Positions 1 through 6,557 of a DNA stretch of 29,974 nucleotides are shown here, piece by piece. Both the position numbers and the translations under genes were made by a program. Each line of letters starts with the position of its first letter. Position 1 is the stretch's first letter. Below the pieces are notes generated by a model. It worked only from the letters and a program-made list of their open reading frames with translations, did not search any database and was not told the origin of the DNA. Where the stretch lies: IMG/VR virus record IMGVR_UViG_3300025065_000030, positions 1 to 29,974 of that record; one strand, given 5' to 3'. This stretch comes from a virus.

Positions 1-1
1 G

Positions 2-133
2 GAAGATGAGTTAAAGAAAAAACATAAATATTCCAATATAAAAGATGCTGATATTTTAGAAAAAGCTAATCACATAATCCAAAACGAATTAGCCAAATGG
101 ACTAAGGGGTATTATGAACAAAACAAAAATTGA
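2..133 (+). CDS. 3' end of an unidentified gene (partial)
   Basis: An open frame enters from the left edge and ends at a TGA at 131-133, giving 43 visible residues. They are rich in Lys, Glu and Asn and look helical (ILEKANHIIQNELAKW), ending in GYYEQNKN. There is no recognisable domain in the visible part. It is on the same strand as its neighbours and is followed by a 35-base gap with a purine-rich ribosome binding site for the next gene. Function unknown. Confidence 0.55.
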   Translation, partial: EDELKKKHKYSNIKDADILEKANHIIQNELAKWTKGYYEQNKN

Positions 134-168
134 GTGGACGGCCAGGACTGTCCACATAGGGAGGGGAG

Positions 169-336
169 ATGATTGAGCTAGTTGGATTTGGCTTAGGCTG
201 GCTGCTTGGAAAAAAAGTTCTTTTCCCGAAGCGCAAAACCATTGATTACTACGACGAAGATTTTATAGATTTAATAACATATTTAGAGATATGTAAAAAT
301 GAGCAAAGAGAAATAAAAAAGGAGCAACCAAAATGA
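169..336 (+). CDS. Small membrane-anchored protein, unknown function
   Basis: This 55-residue ORF starts at ATG 169 just after a GGGAGGGGAG purine tract (about 159-168). Residues 1-15 (MIELVGFGLGWLLGK) are hydrophobic and glycine-rich and are followed by a basic stretch (KKVLFPKRK), which suggests one short membrane anchor with a cytoplasmic acidic-helical tail. It resembles the small membrane proteins common in phage accessory regions, but I cannot assign it to a family. The stop codon overlaps a downstream ATG (ATGA at 333-336), which suggests translational coupling. Confidence 0.5.
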   Translation: MIELVGFGLGWLLGKKVLFPKRKTIDYYDEDFIDLITYLEICKNEQREIKKEQPK

Positions 337-377
337 CACTAAAGGAATCTAAAAAAAATATAAGGAGTATGAAATGA
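333..377 (+). CDS. Possible 14-residue coupling mini-ORF
   Basis: ATG 333 overlaps the stop of the previous gene (ATGA). It has its own AAAGGAG 8 bases upstream and runs 14 codons (MTLKESKKNIRSMK) to a TGA that itself overlaps the ATG of the next gene (ATGA at 374-377). Ribosome binding site and double overlap are right for a translated peptide or a coupling device. The length makes this a weak call with no functional inference. Confidence 0.3.
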   Translation: MTLKESKKNIRSMK

Positions 378-703
378 ATGAAAACGAAAGAAACAACGGG
401 GAAGTAAATCCTGACATCGTTTCGATGACAGAGGGAGCCTTCCAGGAAAAAATGAGGAACGAAATTCTTCCTAGCGTGATCAAACAAGTCCAGGAAGCGG
501 CCGACGCCGGAAAAATTAAGTCGATTAAACAGGATCACCCTATCCACAGAATCCCAAAAGAGGAGTCCGAGGATGGGCTGGAACACCTCGTCACAGACCC
601 CATCAAGACGATTACGATCGAGATTGTGACGGGTGAGCAAGAGAGAGAGAAGGTCAATCCGGAAGGGATGGAAGAGACTGTGGAGCCGGATGAAAAAGGT
701 TAA
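374..703 (+). CDS. Hypothetical acidic phage protein
   Basis: A 109-residue, Glu/Asp-rich soluble protein. ATG 374 is preceded by AAGGAG at 362-367. The middle has helical segments (FQEKMRNEILPSVIKQVQEAAD) and the C-terminal third is acidic (EGMEETVEPDEKG). No catalytic motif or signal peptide is visible and I do not recognise the family. It overlaps the RusA-like gene by 14 bases, so the two are probably co-translated. That makes a role near recombination or replication possible but unproven. Confidence 0.7.
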   Translation: MNENERNNGEVNPDIVSMTEGAFQEKMRNEILPSVIKQVQEAADAGKIKSIKQDHPIHRIPKEESEDGLEHLVTDPIKTITIEIVTGEQEREKVNPEGMEETVEPDEKG

Positions 704-1097
704 TTTCCTTATTCTGGGGGCAACACCCTGTAAGAAGAACATGCTTACGATAAGGCGGTCCTACCGAGGCGGCAAAAGGACTTGGATAGCACCGAATGAC
801 AAATACCAAGCGTGGGAGAAAGGGGCTGGAGCCGATCTATGGGCGCAATCGTTAATAAACGAGGCTTTAGCCATAGCGGATCCGGTTTGGCTGAAGGTGA
901 TTTTCTACCGGAAGAGGAAACGGAAGATTGACTTGTCGAACCTTCTCCAGTCGATCGAAGACGCCATGGTTCGAGGAGGAGTGATTATGGACGACAGCCA
1001 GATTAAGAGCTTTGACGGGAGCCGGGTTTATTTTGGCCATGATGACGAACGTGTGGAAATTACGCTATACTGGCCTTTTAAGGAGGTAACAAAATGA
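690..1097 (+). CDS. rusA: RusA-like Holliday junction resolvase
   Basis: A RusA-family endodeoxyribonuclease, which resolves four-way DNA junctions made during phage replication or recombination before packaging. The frame is open from 633, but ATG 690 is preferred: it has GGAG just upstream and gives 135 residues, close to the roughly 120 of E. coli RusA. The family signature is clear: IDLSNLLQSIEDAM (residues 80-93) supplies the first acidic residues (D81, D91), and GVIMDDSQI (97-105) supplies the DD pair (101-102). The start overlaps the preceding gene by 14 bases. The stop overlaps the next ATG (ATGA at 1094-1097). Confidence 0.85.
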   Translation: MKKVNFLILGATPCKKNMLTIRRSYRGGKRTWIAPNDKYQAWEKGAGADLWAQSLINEALAIADPVWLKVIFYRKRKRKIDLSNLLQSIEDAMVRGGVIMDDSQIKSFDGSRVYFGHDDERVEITLYWPFKEVTK

Positions 1098-1264
1098 TGC
1101 CAAGTTGGATTCTGTTTTTAATTGGAGTTTTTCTAGGTGCAATTATCGGTTTCTTTGCTGCTGTATTATGTGTGGCTGGAGGGAGGGCAGATGACGACGA
1201 AAAACGCCTATGTCTTGAAATAGAATTAGTAGAATTGAGAAAACAAATAGGGATAAATGATTAA
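1094..1264 (+). CDS. Small single-pass membrane protein with helical tail
   Basis: 56 residues starting at ATG 1094, 8 bases after a strong AAGGAGG (about 1079-1085) that lies inside the end of the RusA-like gene. Residues 4-28 are hydrophobic (SWILFLIGVFLGAIIGFFAA, then VLCVAGG), giving one membrane span. A short acidic/basic helix follows (EIELVELRKQ), possibly a coiled coil. This layout is seen in phage Rz-like and holin-accessory proteins, but there is no specific motif. The 3' end overlaps the next gene by 8 bases. Confidence 0.6.
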   Translation: MMPSWILFLIGVFLGAIIGFFAAVLCVAGGRADDDEKRLCLEIELVELRKQIGIND

Positions 1265-1763
1265 ACTCAACGCAATCGAACAAGGGCTCGTCCTCATCCT
1301 CGTGGAAAAGCGGAGGGAGGAGAACCTTAAAAGCGATTACACCTTCGAAGATATGAACCTTGGAGACAATAACGCTGAGGAAAAAATGAAAAACGCCATA
1401 GGTGCAGAACTCGCATTTTGTAAGCTGGTGAACTCGTATCCAGACCTTCAATACAAAGATAGGCGAATCTCGGATACAAGGCTTTCAAACGGAAAGACGG
1501 TTGACGTTAAAAATACAGACAAAGAGGAAGGAAACTTACTTGTCCCACTATGGAAAGATCGCAAGCAAAGCGACATTTATGTCCTTATGATAGGTACTTT
1601 TCCTGAGTATCGATGCGCTGGATATGCGGCAAAAGACGAGGTTTTTCTCGATCAAAACATAAGTGATCCCGGGTTACATGGACGGCCTGTTTACTTTGTC
1701 AGACAGGTTGACTTAGCCCCGATCACTGCATTACATTTATTTTTAAGGAAGGAGGTAAAATGA
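1257..1763 (+). CDS. Putative PD-(D/E)XK nuclease-like protein
   Basis: 168 residues. After a charged helical N-terminus comes GAELAFCKLVNSYPDL (residues 49-64), then DTRLSNGKTVDVKNTD (73-88) with a D-x-K (D83, K85), then a hydrophobic strand SDIYVLMIGTF. A conserved Glu in a helix, a strand ending in DxK and a following strand fit the restriction-endonuclease fold core, with E51, D83 and K85 as candidate metal and catalytic residues. Similar ORFs occur in phages as nucleases of unknown target. The fold is inferred from the motif pattern alone. The gene overlaps both neighbours (ATGA at the 3' end). Confidence 0.55.
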   Translation: MIKLNAIEQGLVLILVEKRREENLKSDYTFEDMNLGDNNAEEKMKNAIGAELAFCKLVNSYPDLQYKDRRISDTRLSNGKTVDVKNTDKEEGNLLVPLWKDRKQSDIYVLMIGTFPEYRCAGYAAKDEVFLDQNISDPGLHGRPVYFVRQVDLAPITALHLFLRKEVK

Positions 1764-2011
1764 AAATACCAGAATTTGAACTAAAATGGTCTCATGTGAT
1801 TTTTGGAGCAATTCAAATCGTGATCATCGTACTTTGTCTTTTACTGTTTGTTGAGTTTCGTGTCAACAAATTCAGAGGACAAATCAACGTAAACACGGGC
1901 ACTATAAATGCTATGGTGCAACAGTTGGTCCAAAAAGGCATTTTAGAGGTTCAGGCACAGCAGCAGCCGGCCGCAACGCCGGTTGAACAGCCCGTGCCTG
2001 AGAAAAAATAA
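1760..2011 (+). CDS. Small membrane protein with Gln/Pro-rich tail
   Basis: 83 residues. ATG 1760 overlaps the previous stop (ATGA) and has AAGGAGG just upstream. Residues 12-32 form one strong hydrophobic span (VIFGAIQIVIIVLCLLLFVE). An amphipathic stretch follows (INAMVQQLVQKGILEVQAQQ), then a low-complexity Pro/Gln/Ala tail. It lies just before a second membrane protein (2027-2362), so both may belong to the lysis or membrane-remodelling set. That is inference from position. Confidence 0.65.
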   Translation: MKIPEFELKWSHVIFGAIQIVIIVLCLLLFVEFRVNKFRGQINVNTGTINAMVQQLVQKGILEVQAQQQPAATPVEQPVPEKK

Positions 2012-2026
2012 CCATAGGAGGTTATC

Positions 2027-2362
2027 ATGGAATTTTTGAAAGGGAAGAAGACGTTTATTACTCTTGCCCTATTTGCGGTCCTAGCGGTCGTTTCACTTAT
2101 CGCCAAAATCGAAGTACCGGAATGGACTTTCGTTGTCCTGGCCGGCCTGGGGCTTGGATTCCTGAGAAGCGCAGTTAAACACTTGTCCGGGAATAGTGGG
2201 TGCAAAACCTATGTCGCTGTTGTGGCGACTGTCGGCCTGGGGACACTGCAAGCATTTGGGGTGACAATCCCTCCCGATGTTTTGACGGCCGTTTATGGTA
2301 TGCTTGGAGCATTTGGCGTAGTCGGGGTTCGGGACGCATTAGCAGAGATCCCGAAAAAATGA
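2027..2362 (+). CDS. Holin-like multi-span membrane protein
   Basis: 111 residues with a good ribosome binding site (AGGAGG about 8 bases upstream). The N-terminus is short and basic (MEFLKGKKTF). Three hydrophobic segments lie at about 10-27, 35-50 and 64-100, the last ending AFGVVGVRDAL. Size, basic start and three short glycine/alanine-rich membrane segments resemble phage holins, which form the membrane lesions that time lysis. No endolysin is visible in the window, so the holin call is tentative. It could be another small membrane protein. The stop overlaps the next ATG (ATGA). Confidence 0.5.
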   Translation: MEFLKGKKTFITLALFAVLAVVSLIAKIEVPEWTFVVLAGLGLGFLRSAVKHLSGNSGCKTYVAVVATVGLGTLQAFGVTIPPDVLTAVYGMLGAFGVVGVRDALAEIPKK

Positions 2363-2541
2363 ACATAACAAAAGGAGAAGTCAAGGCTATCCTTGTTGAA
2401 TGGGACAAAAGGATACGGAAGGACCCGGATTTATTCATGACTGAGGAGGAGCAGTTAAAGGAATCATCCGAAGAATACGGCGAAGGCGCCTGTTTTTATT
2501 TCTTGGAGCTCCTAAAAGAGCTCAAAAAAGCCAACAAGTAA
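2359..2541 (+). CDS. Hypothetical small acidic protein
   Basis: 60 residues. The frame is open further upstream, but ATG 2359 overlaps the stop of the holin-like gene (ATGA) and is the natural start. The protein is helical and charged (MNITKGEVKAILVEWDKR, then MTEEEQLKESSEEYGEGA) and ends in LLKELKKANK. No membrane segment or known motif. Co-transcribed and probably translationally coupled with 2027-2362. Function unknown. Confidence 0.6.
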   Translation: MNITKGEVKAILVEWDKRIRKDPDLFMTEEEQLKESSEEYGEGACFYFLELLKELKKANK

Positions 2542-2589
2542 AAAAAACCAGGGAGGGAGGAGGGCTAAACATTAAGGAGGTGGTTTCTC

Positions 2590-2883
2590 TTGGCAAAAAA
2601 GAAGACGCTCGAGGGAGAGATCGTAAAAGACATCAAGGAGAAATTCGACCCTCAAGATATGTCGGCATCGGAAAAGCGGTTCATTCAGATTATTGAGATG
2701 ATAGCCAAAGGAGAGACAACCAGAATCGATCTCGACGGCTGGGAAGATGGACAAAGACACGTTTCAATCTGGTGGAAAAAGGACAAGAAAAAGAAAAAGA
2801 GTCAAAGAGAGTCTGTGAACATGGACATAAACAGGGAAGATAGAGATCGTTTCCACATGGAAGACGTTCCTCTTCTCGATTAA
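2590..2883 (+). CDS. Hypothetical charged protein, TTG start
   Basis: 97 residues starting with TTG at 2590, chosen because AAGGAGGT (2574-2581) lies 8 bases upstream and no in-frame ATG lies near it. The sequence is strongly charged: Lys/Glu-rich N-terminus, a central RIDLDGWEDGQRHVSIWW strand pair, and a very basic run of lysines (KKDKKKKKSQR) before an acidic end. The basic run could contact nucleic acid. No recognised family. The 48 bases upstream hold only a GGGAGGGAGGAGGG purine tract and the ribosome binding site. Confidence 0.65.
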   Translation: MAKKKTLEGEIVKDIKEKFDPQDMSASEKRFIQIIEMIAKGETTRIDLDGWEDGQRHVSIWWKKDKKKKKSQRESVNMDINREDRDRFHMEDVPLLD

Positions 2884-2908
2884 ATAGACAAAATTTTAGG
2901 AGGTATTT

Positions 2909-3160
2909 ATGCCAACAAAACCGATCACAAAAAAGGAGATGGCCGCAAGAGCCAAGAAAATTAAAGACTTAGCAAAAGGCGAAGTCCGACCCATTGAAGG
3001 AGTGCTGGTTTGCGCGTGCCCTTGTACCGCTTGTAGAAAAGTGGGTAAAATAACCGTACACGTCAACTTGATTGCAGATGTGGCCAAGTGTCATCTGTGC
3101 GGCGTGGAAATGAGCGTCAAGACCCTGATTCGGAAATGGGAGGAGGGCGACGATGATTGA
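2909..3160 (+). CDS. Small zinc-binding (zinc ribbon-like) protein
   Basis: 83 residues, with AGGAGGT about 8 bases before ATG 2909. After a basic helix (ITKKEMAARAKKIKDLA) there is a cysteine cluster, VCACPCTACRKVG (residues 34-46), and a second pair, KCHLCG (about 61-66). The CxxC plus CxxC layout is a zinc ribbon or rubredoxin-like knuckle, typical of small phage regulators or nucleic-acid-binding proteins. The five cysteines in the first cluster are more than a plain ribbon needs. The gene overlaps the next by 8 bases. Confidence 0.6.
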   Translation: MPTKPITKKEMAARAKKIKDLAKGEVRPIEGVLVCACPCTACRKVGKITVHVNLIADVAKCHLCGVEMSVKTLIRKWEEGDDD

Positions 3161-3479
3161 GGAAAAGAAAGAAAAGTATGTTTTCGTTATCCACCTAAAG
3201 GAACCAGAGGGTCAGGTACTCTTGATACCATCTTCAAAGAACTTGACTTTTGAAATGCTGGTAAAAAAGATCAACCAAAATCCGGCTGCTATGACGCTGA
3301 AAGGGAAAGACGGGTTAAATGTCATAATCACAAGGCCGGCAGAAACCATAGGCTTCGTTGTCGAGGACAAGGCTGAGGTTGTCCAGGAAAACATAAAGAA
3401 GATGGCCGAGGCCCAGAGGAGAGAGGTTGGCCAAATCGTAACACCAAAGCTCCAGTTTCCAGGACGGAGAGGTCATTGA
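3153..3479 (+). CDS. Hypothetical protein
   Basis: 108 residues starting at ATG 3153, inside the last codons of the zinc-ribbon gene and preceded by GGAGG. The first 70 residues alternate strand-like stretches (KYVFVIHLKEPEGQVLLIP, LNVIITRPAETIGFVVED), suggesting a small beta-rich fold. A helix (VVQENIKKMAEAQRREVG) and a basic tail ending FPGRRGH follow. Family not recognised. The stop overlaps the next start (TTGA). Confidence 0.6.
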   Translation: MIEEKKEKYVFVIHLKEPEGQVLLIPSSKNLTFEMLVKKINQNPAAMTLKGKDGLNVIITRPAETIGFVVEDKAEVVQENIKKMAEAQRREVGQIVTPKLQFPGRRGH

Positions 3480-3676
3480 GTTTTTATGTCGTCTTGAAAG
3501 GGATGGAAGATAAAGCCTTTCATTCTCCAAACACCATGGCTATTGTGCCGAGCAGTGTCAAAATGGTTGGGAAAAAAGAGTTCCTGATCCTACTCTCTGA
3601 AGAAAAGGTTGAGACTCTTTTGTCTATTGAAGACATCATCTACATCGGAGGGGAGCCCCCAAGGAGGAGGCTGTGA
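3476..3676 (+). CDS. Small hypothetical protein, TTG start
   Basis: 66 residues. TTG 3476 overlaps the TGA of the previous gene (TTGA) and follows a GGAGAGG tract. A later ATG (about residue 10) is possible. The protein has a strand-rich SH3-like or LSm-like feel (SFYVVLKG, EFLILLSEEKVETLLSIEDI, IYIGGEPP) but no diagnostic motif. The end AGGAGGAGG, encoding the last residues, doubles as the ribosome binding site of the ParB-fold gene, which starts 4 bases before this stop ends. Confidence 0.5.
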   Translation: MSFYVVLKGMEDKAFHSPNTMAIVPSSVKMVGKKEFLILLSEEKVETLLSIEDIIYIGGEPPRRRL

Positions 3677-4350
3677 TAAAGCAAAATAAACCAATAGAGA
3701 TGGAGATCGATAAAATCAAGCTAAACCCGGACAATGCCAGGGTTTTAAGAAGAAGGGCGGAACTCGGGCTGGAGAGTTCACTCGAAGAGTTAGGAAACCT
3801 TGGCGTGATCGTTGTAAACAAAAGGACAGGAAACCTTGTTTCCGGAGAGCAAAGGCTGAAAATTATGAAGAGGGAAGGAGCAAAGACTACCTATGGCTAT
3901 GAGATTGATGTTCCAAAGGAGAAAGAGCTAGCTGTTATGCTCGCCATGAACAACAAGAATATCACAGGAGATGACAAGCCCGGGGATCAAATCAAGAACA
4001 TAGAAAAGATCGCAAAGGCTCTCCCAGACATTTATGATAAATTGCAGTTGGTGGACCTAAAGCGCCAGCTTCAAGCAATGAAACCGGCACCTTTGTCGTT
4101 CGAAGCAGAAGAGCGGATCCCCGACATGGAGATTCAGCCGTATGAGCATTACGATTACATAGTAATTATGTGCAAAGATGTGAGGGACTGGCTGTCGTTG
4201 CTCGATATTTTCGGGATAAAAAAGACGAAGGTTAAGCTCGAGCGGAGGAAGGCAAAAGTCGGGCTTGGCCGGGTTATAGATGGGGGGCTTGTCTTGAAGA
4301 AAATCTTCCACAAAGAGAGCGCAGTGAGCAAGGAAGAGAAAGACGGATGA
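3673..4350 (+). CDS. ParB/sulfiredoxin-fold domain protein
   Basis: 225 residues starting with GTG 3673 after AGGAGGAGG. The N-terminal 90 residues carry the ParB-like signature: LNPDNARVL (17-25), a short helix, VIVVNKRTGNLVSGEQRLKI (45-64), where SGEQR (57-61) matches the usual G-x-x-R/H phosphate-binding box, then GYEIDVPKEKELAVMLAMNN. The C-terminal half (about 130-225) is a separate domain with HYDYIVIMCKDVRDWLSLL and a basic tail. ParB-fold proteins in phages cut, bind or modify nucleotides and DNA, and often sit next to base-modifying enzymes. Here the next gene, a glycosyltransferase, overlaps by 4 bases (ATGA). Host-type partition function is unlikely because no HTH region is seen. 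Confidence 0.7.
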   Translation: MIKQNKPIEMEIDKIKLNPDNARVLRRRAELGLESSLEELGNLGVIVVNKRTGNLVSGEQRLKIMKREGAKTTYGYEIDVPKEKELAVMLAMNNKNITGDDKPGDQIKNIEKIAKALPDIYDKLQLVDLKRQLQAMKPAPLSFEAEERIPDMEIQPYEHYDYIVIMCKDVRDWLSLLDIFGIKKTKVKLERRKAKVGLGRVIDGGLVLKKIFHKESAVSKEEKDG

Positions 4351-5114
4351 AGGTCGTTATTATTTCCAGGAAGCGACCCGCTATCGCCTGCAAGACTAGC
4401 TTGAGGCTCTTTCCTGATGCGCTTGTAAGCATATCAGAGGAAGATGTCGAAGATTATGCAAACGCAGGGGTCAAGGAAAGCCAGATGCTTGTCCATCCAA
4501 ACGAAATGAAAGGCGTAACAAAAAAAAGGAATTGGGTGCTGAGAAATATCGAGGATGAAACCTGTGTAACCGTTGATGACGATCTTAAAGGGCTGATATG
4601 TTTTACAGGAAAGTTCGGGAGGCACATCAAAGACCCGGAAGATATAAACCAAATACTCCTTAATAGCGAAACGATCGCAAAAGGAATAAGGACTCCAATG
4701 TTCAGCTTCTCGAATGTTGGCACTGATATACGGAAATACATTCCTCATAAGCCGTTTCATGTTGTCGGGTATCCAACAGGAGTCCACGGGATGATTGGAA
4801 GAAATCTGTGGTATGACGAAAAGCTGACGAGCCATGAAGACGTAGACATGGGTCTTCAAGTAGTGAGAAAATATAGAATAATCTGGATAGACCTGAGGTT
4901 CAGCTTTTTTCAGCAAGTTTCGACAGGAATGATGGCCGGAGGAAGGGCGGGTACTTATGCGAAAAAAGATGAGGTTGAGGGAGAGCGATACCTAAAACGG
5001 AAATGGGGCGCACATTATAAGTTCTCAAAATGGCAAAAAGGAACAACAAAATCGGTGATAGTTGTGCAGAGGGAGCAAACAGGGCTTATCCTTCCACACC
5101 AAACAAAGGCTTGA
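4347..5114 (+). CDS. GT-A glycosyltransferase, TET-associated (TAGT)-like; possible DNA base glycosylation
   Basis: 255 residues. It opens with the GT-A nucleotide-binding strand KVVIISRKRP (2-11), then KKRNWVLRN (59-67) and CVTVDDDLKGL (73-83), whose DDD supplies the metal/UDP-sugar-binding DxD. A later SHEDVDMGL (162-170) gives the acidic catalytic region. The order S-R-x-R, K-R-N, V-D-D-D, E-D-x-D is like the glycosyltransferases in phage TET/JBP and ParB-associated DNA hypermodification clusters, which add sugars to hydroxymethylated bases. The ParB-fold gene directly upstream (ATGA overlap) fits. No oxygenase or hydroxymethyltransferase is visible in this window, so the acceptor (DNA or surface glycan) is inference. 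The -35 box of a promoter overlaps its stop codon. Confidence 0.6.
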   Translation: MKVVIISRKRPAIACKTSLRLFPDALVSISEEDVEDYANAGVKESQMLVHPNEMKGVTKKRNWVLRNIEDETCVTVDDDLKGLICFTGKFGRHIKDPEDINQILLNSETIAKGIRTPMFSFSNVGTDIRKYIPHKPFHVVGYPTGVHGMIGRNLWYDEKLTSHEDVDMGLQVVRKYRIIWIDLRFSFFQQVSTGMMAGGRAGTYAKKDEVEGERYLKRKWGAHYKFSKWQKGTTKSVIVVQREQTGLILPHQTKA

Positions 5115-5139
5115 CATATGTTAATTAATATTATACGAT
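5111..5139 (+). promoter_or_regulatory. Sigma70-like promoter before the RarA-C-like gene
   Basis: An exact TTGACA -35 box (5111-5116) is followed after 17 bases by TACGAT (5134-5139, 4 of 6 matches to TATAAT) in an AT-rich stretch. The transcript would start near 5146 and the AAAAGGAG of the gene at 5176 follows. The -35 box overlaps the stop codon of the glycosyltransferase. An overlapping GATAAT at 5137-5142 has poorer spacing. Confidence 0.6.
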
Positions 5140-5175
5140 AATGCTATACAAATAATTTTAAAAAAAGGAGATTAA

Positions 5176-5811
5176 ATGGGTAGCGAAAAAAGAAAATTCA
5201 ACATGACCACTGCGAGCCATGGGCACCCTCTCGATGAGGTGGTGTCGGCTCTGCAAAAAGAGATCAGAAGGGGGAAAGAGAGAGAGGCGCTGTATTGGGC
5301 GGTTGAGATGTTGCCAAACTATGAGGCGTATCTCTGGAGACGGCTCAAGATAATCGCAAATGAAGATATCGGAGTGGCGAACCCCATAGCAATTATCCTG
5401 GTGGAAATCCTAGAGAAGCAATATTTTGAGTTCAGGAAAAAACCAACAACCGATTCAATGTTGATGCTTACTAATGCTGTGATGTATCTCTGCCGGTCCA
5501 AAAAGACAAGGGAAGGATGCCATCTTGTAAATATCATTCAGCAGATATTCTCTCAAAACCTTGAGCCCGGGAAAAAACCCCCGGACTATGCCATTGACGA
5601 ACACACAAAAAAAGGAAGGAAGATAGGACGAGGTGATGCTCATTTTAGAGAAGAAGGAGCCCTCCTGATTCAAGATGACGGGGAGCCGACTCCAAAAGAC
5701 CAGTATGAAGATGAATGTTATAAAATACTTAAAAATGGCGTAAAGTGGTTCTATAATGACAGTGCGATGAAAAATTATCAGAACAGGAGTTTAGACTTTA
5801 AAGAACGATGA
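5176..5811 (+). CDS. Stand-alone RarA/MgsA C-terminal domain-like protein
   Basis: 211 residues, preceded by AAAAAAGGAG. The segment LQKEIRRGKEREALYWAVEML (26-46), then YLWRRLKIIANEDIGVANPIA (52-72), then LTNAVMYLCRSKKT (98-111), is the pattern of the C-terminal oligomerisation domain of RarA/MgsA (bacterial homologues of Mgs1/WRNIP1), with the hallmark R-L-x-x-x-A-x-E-D-I-G. Later DEHTKKGRKIGRG (141-153) matches the H...G.G region near the family's end. The AAA+ ATPase half is absent: there is no Walker A or B. RarA acts at stalled replication forks, so a domain lacking ATPase could tetramerise with or block host RarA, or serve phage replication. It has its own promoter and overlaps the next gene by 4 bases. 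Confidence 0.7.
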   Translation: MGSEKRKFNMTTASHGHPLDEVVSALQKEIRRGKEREALYWAVEMLPNYEAYLWRRLKIIANEDIGVANPIAIILVEILEKQYFEFRKKPTTDSMLMLTNAVMYLCRSKKTREGCHLVNIIQQIFSQNLEPGKKPPDYAIDEHTKKGRKIGRGDAHFREEGALLIQDDGEPTPKDQYEDECYKILKNGVKWFYNDSAMKNYQNRSLDFKER

Positions 5812-6086
5812 AAAGGCGTGAGTTTCTAAAGGTCGTAAGCATAATGGCCATAGCGGTCAAGGCCGCCCCGATGGTAAAGCTGTTGCCTCCGGAGCCGGAG
5901 CCTTCAGCTTTAACATATCAAGCGATAGCGGATGTATTCGAAAAATTACATTACAACAGGGAAAGTGAAGCCGGAGACTACCTAGTCCCAGAAGAGTTCG
6001 TGCGTCAATTAATGGAGGTAGTCAAGTTGTCTGATGAATTTTTAGGGCTTTCAAGTAAATGTCCACATGCTTTATTGGAGGAATAA
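5808..6086 (+). CDS. Small protein with Tat-like N-terminus
   Basis: 92 residues starting at ATG 5808 (ATGA overlap with the previous stop). The N-terminus MKRREFLKVVSIMAIAVKAA carries R-R-E-F-L-K, a close match to the twin-arginine export motif (S/T-R-R-x-F-L-K), followed by a moderately hydrophobic stretch and Pro-rich residues (LLPPEPEPSA). The remainder is a soluble helical domain (YQAIADVFEKLHYN, EEFVRQLMEVVKLSDEF). The hydrophobic core is short and contains a Lys, so a cytoplasmic protein with a chance RR pair is possible. Family not recognised. Confidence 0.55.
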   Translation: MKRREFLKVVSIMAIAVKAAPMVKLLPPEPEPSALTYQAIADVFEKLHYNRESEAGDYLVPEEFVRQLMEVVKLSDEFLGLSSKCPHALLEE

Positions 6087-6248
6087 ATGGACAAAGAAGA
6101 AATCAGAAAAAAAATGAGAGCCCTCAAAAGGCAAGCTCTGATTGAGAAAATTATGATAAGCAAGGAAAAAAGAAAGAACAGGACAGCTTGTATCGAATAT
6201 GCAGAACTAAAAAGACTGTTTAGGAAGGCGAGAAATTTAGCAAAATGA
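6087..6248 (+). CDS. Small basic helical protein
   Basis: 53 residues starting at ATG 6087 directly after the previous stop, with TTGGAGGA about 6 bases upstream. Almost half the residues are Lys or Arg (EEIRKKMRALKRQALIEKI, ISKEKRKNRTA, LKRLFRKARNLAK), consistent with a continuous basic helix that could bind nucleic acid. No known family. The stop overlaps a short downstream ORF (ATGA at 6245-6248). Confidence 0.5.
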   Translation: MDKEEIRKKMRALKRQALIEKIMISKEKRKNRTACIEYAELKRLFRKARNLAK

Positions 6249-6319
6249 AGCTCCTTATCCGAAAGCTAAATAATTTCCTGTGTTTAATGAGGATGCGAAG
6301 ACATGAAAAAACAAATTGA
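6245..6319 (+). CDS. Possible 24-residue basic peptide
   Basis: ATG 6245 overlaps the stop of the previous gene (ATGA). It encodes 24 residues (MKLLIRKLNNFLCLMRMRRH and four more) and runs 17 bases into the next gene. The peptide is basic and hydrophobic. Coupled start and coding direction are the only support, so it may be non-coding spacer. Confidence 0.25.
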   Translation: MKLLIRKLNNFLCLMRMRRHEKTN

Positions 6320-6533
6320 GATAAAATGGAATGAAGACGAAAACGGAAAAGACCAAATAAAGGTTTTTGTCGACAATGAGTTAATCGTAACTCAGCACAG
6401 CCTGAGTGCGGTCGCCCTGGCGGAAGTGCTCTGTAAGGTAGGATGCGAGGTTTATATTTCAAGCCAATGGATGAAGAATCATTCTATCAGACGTAAATAC
6501 AAGCCCCACTCAGGTCACGTAATTCAACGCTAA
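6303..6533 (+). CDS. Hypothetical small protein
   Basis: 76 residues starting at ATG 6303, with GAGG 10 bases upstream. It begins with strand-like stretches (KQIEIKWNEDENGKDQIKVF and VDNELIVTQHS), then a helix (LSAVALAEVLCKVG) and a second strand (CEVYISSQW), ending with a basic tail. This looks like a small alpha/beta domain. No family recognised. It is the last gene before the promoter at 6558. Confidence 0.55.
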   Translation: MKKQIEIKWNEDENGKDQIKVFVDNELIVTQHSLSAVALAEVLCKVGCEVYISSQWMKNHSIRRKYKPHSGHVIQR

Positions 6534-6557
6534 CTTTCCCAAAATAACACAAAGTTC

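Noticed and set aside
263-742. 159-residue minus-strand ORF over the start region
   Set aside because: Phe/Leu/His-rich translation typical of antisense to Lys/Glu-rich genes; the + strand has ribosome binding sites and the RusA start.
4434-4916. 160-residue minus-strand ORF opposite the glycosyltransferase
   Set aside because: No ribosome binding site or motif, and the + strand gene has clear family motifs.
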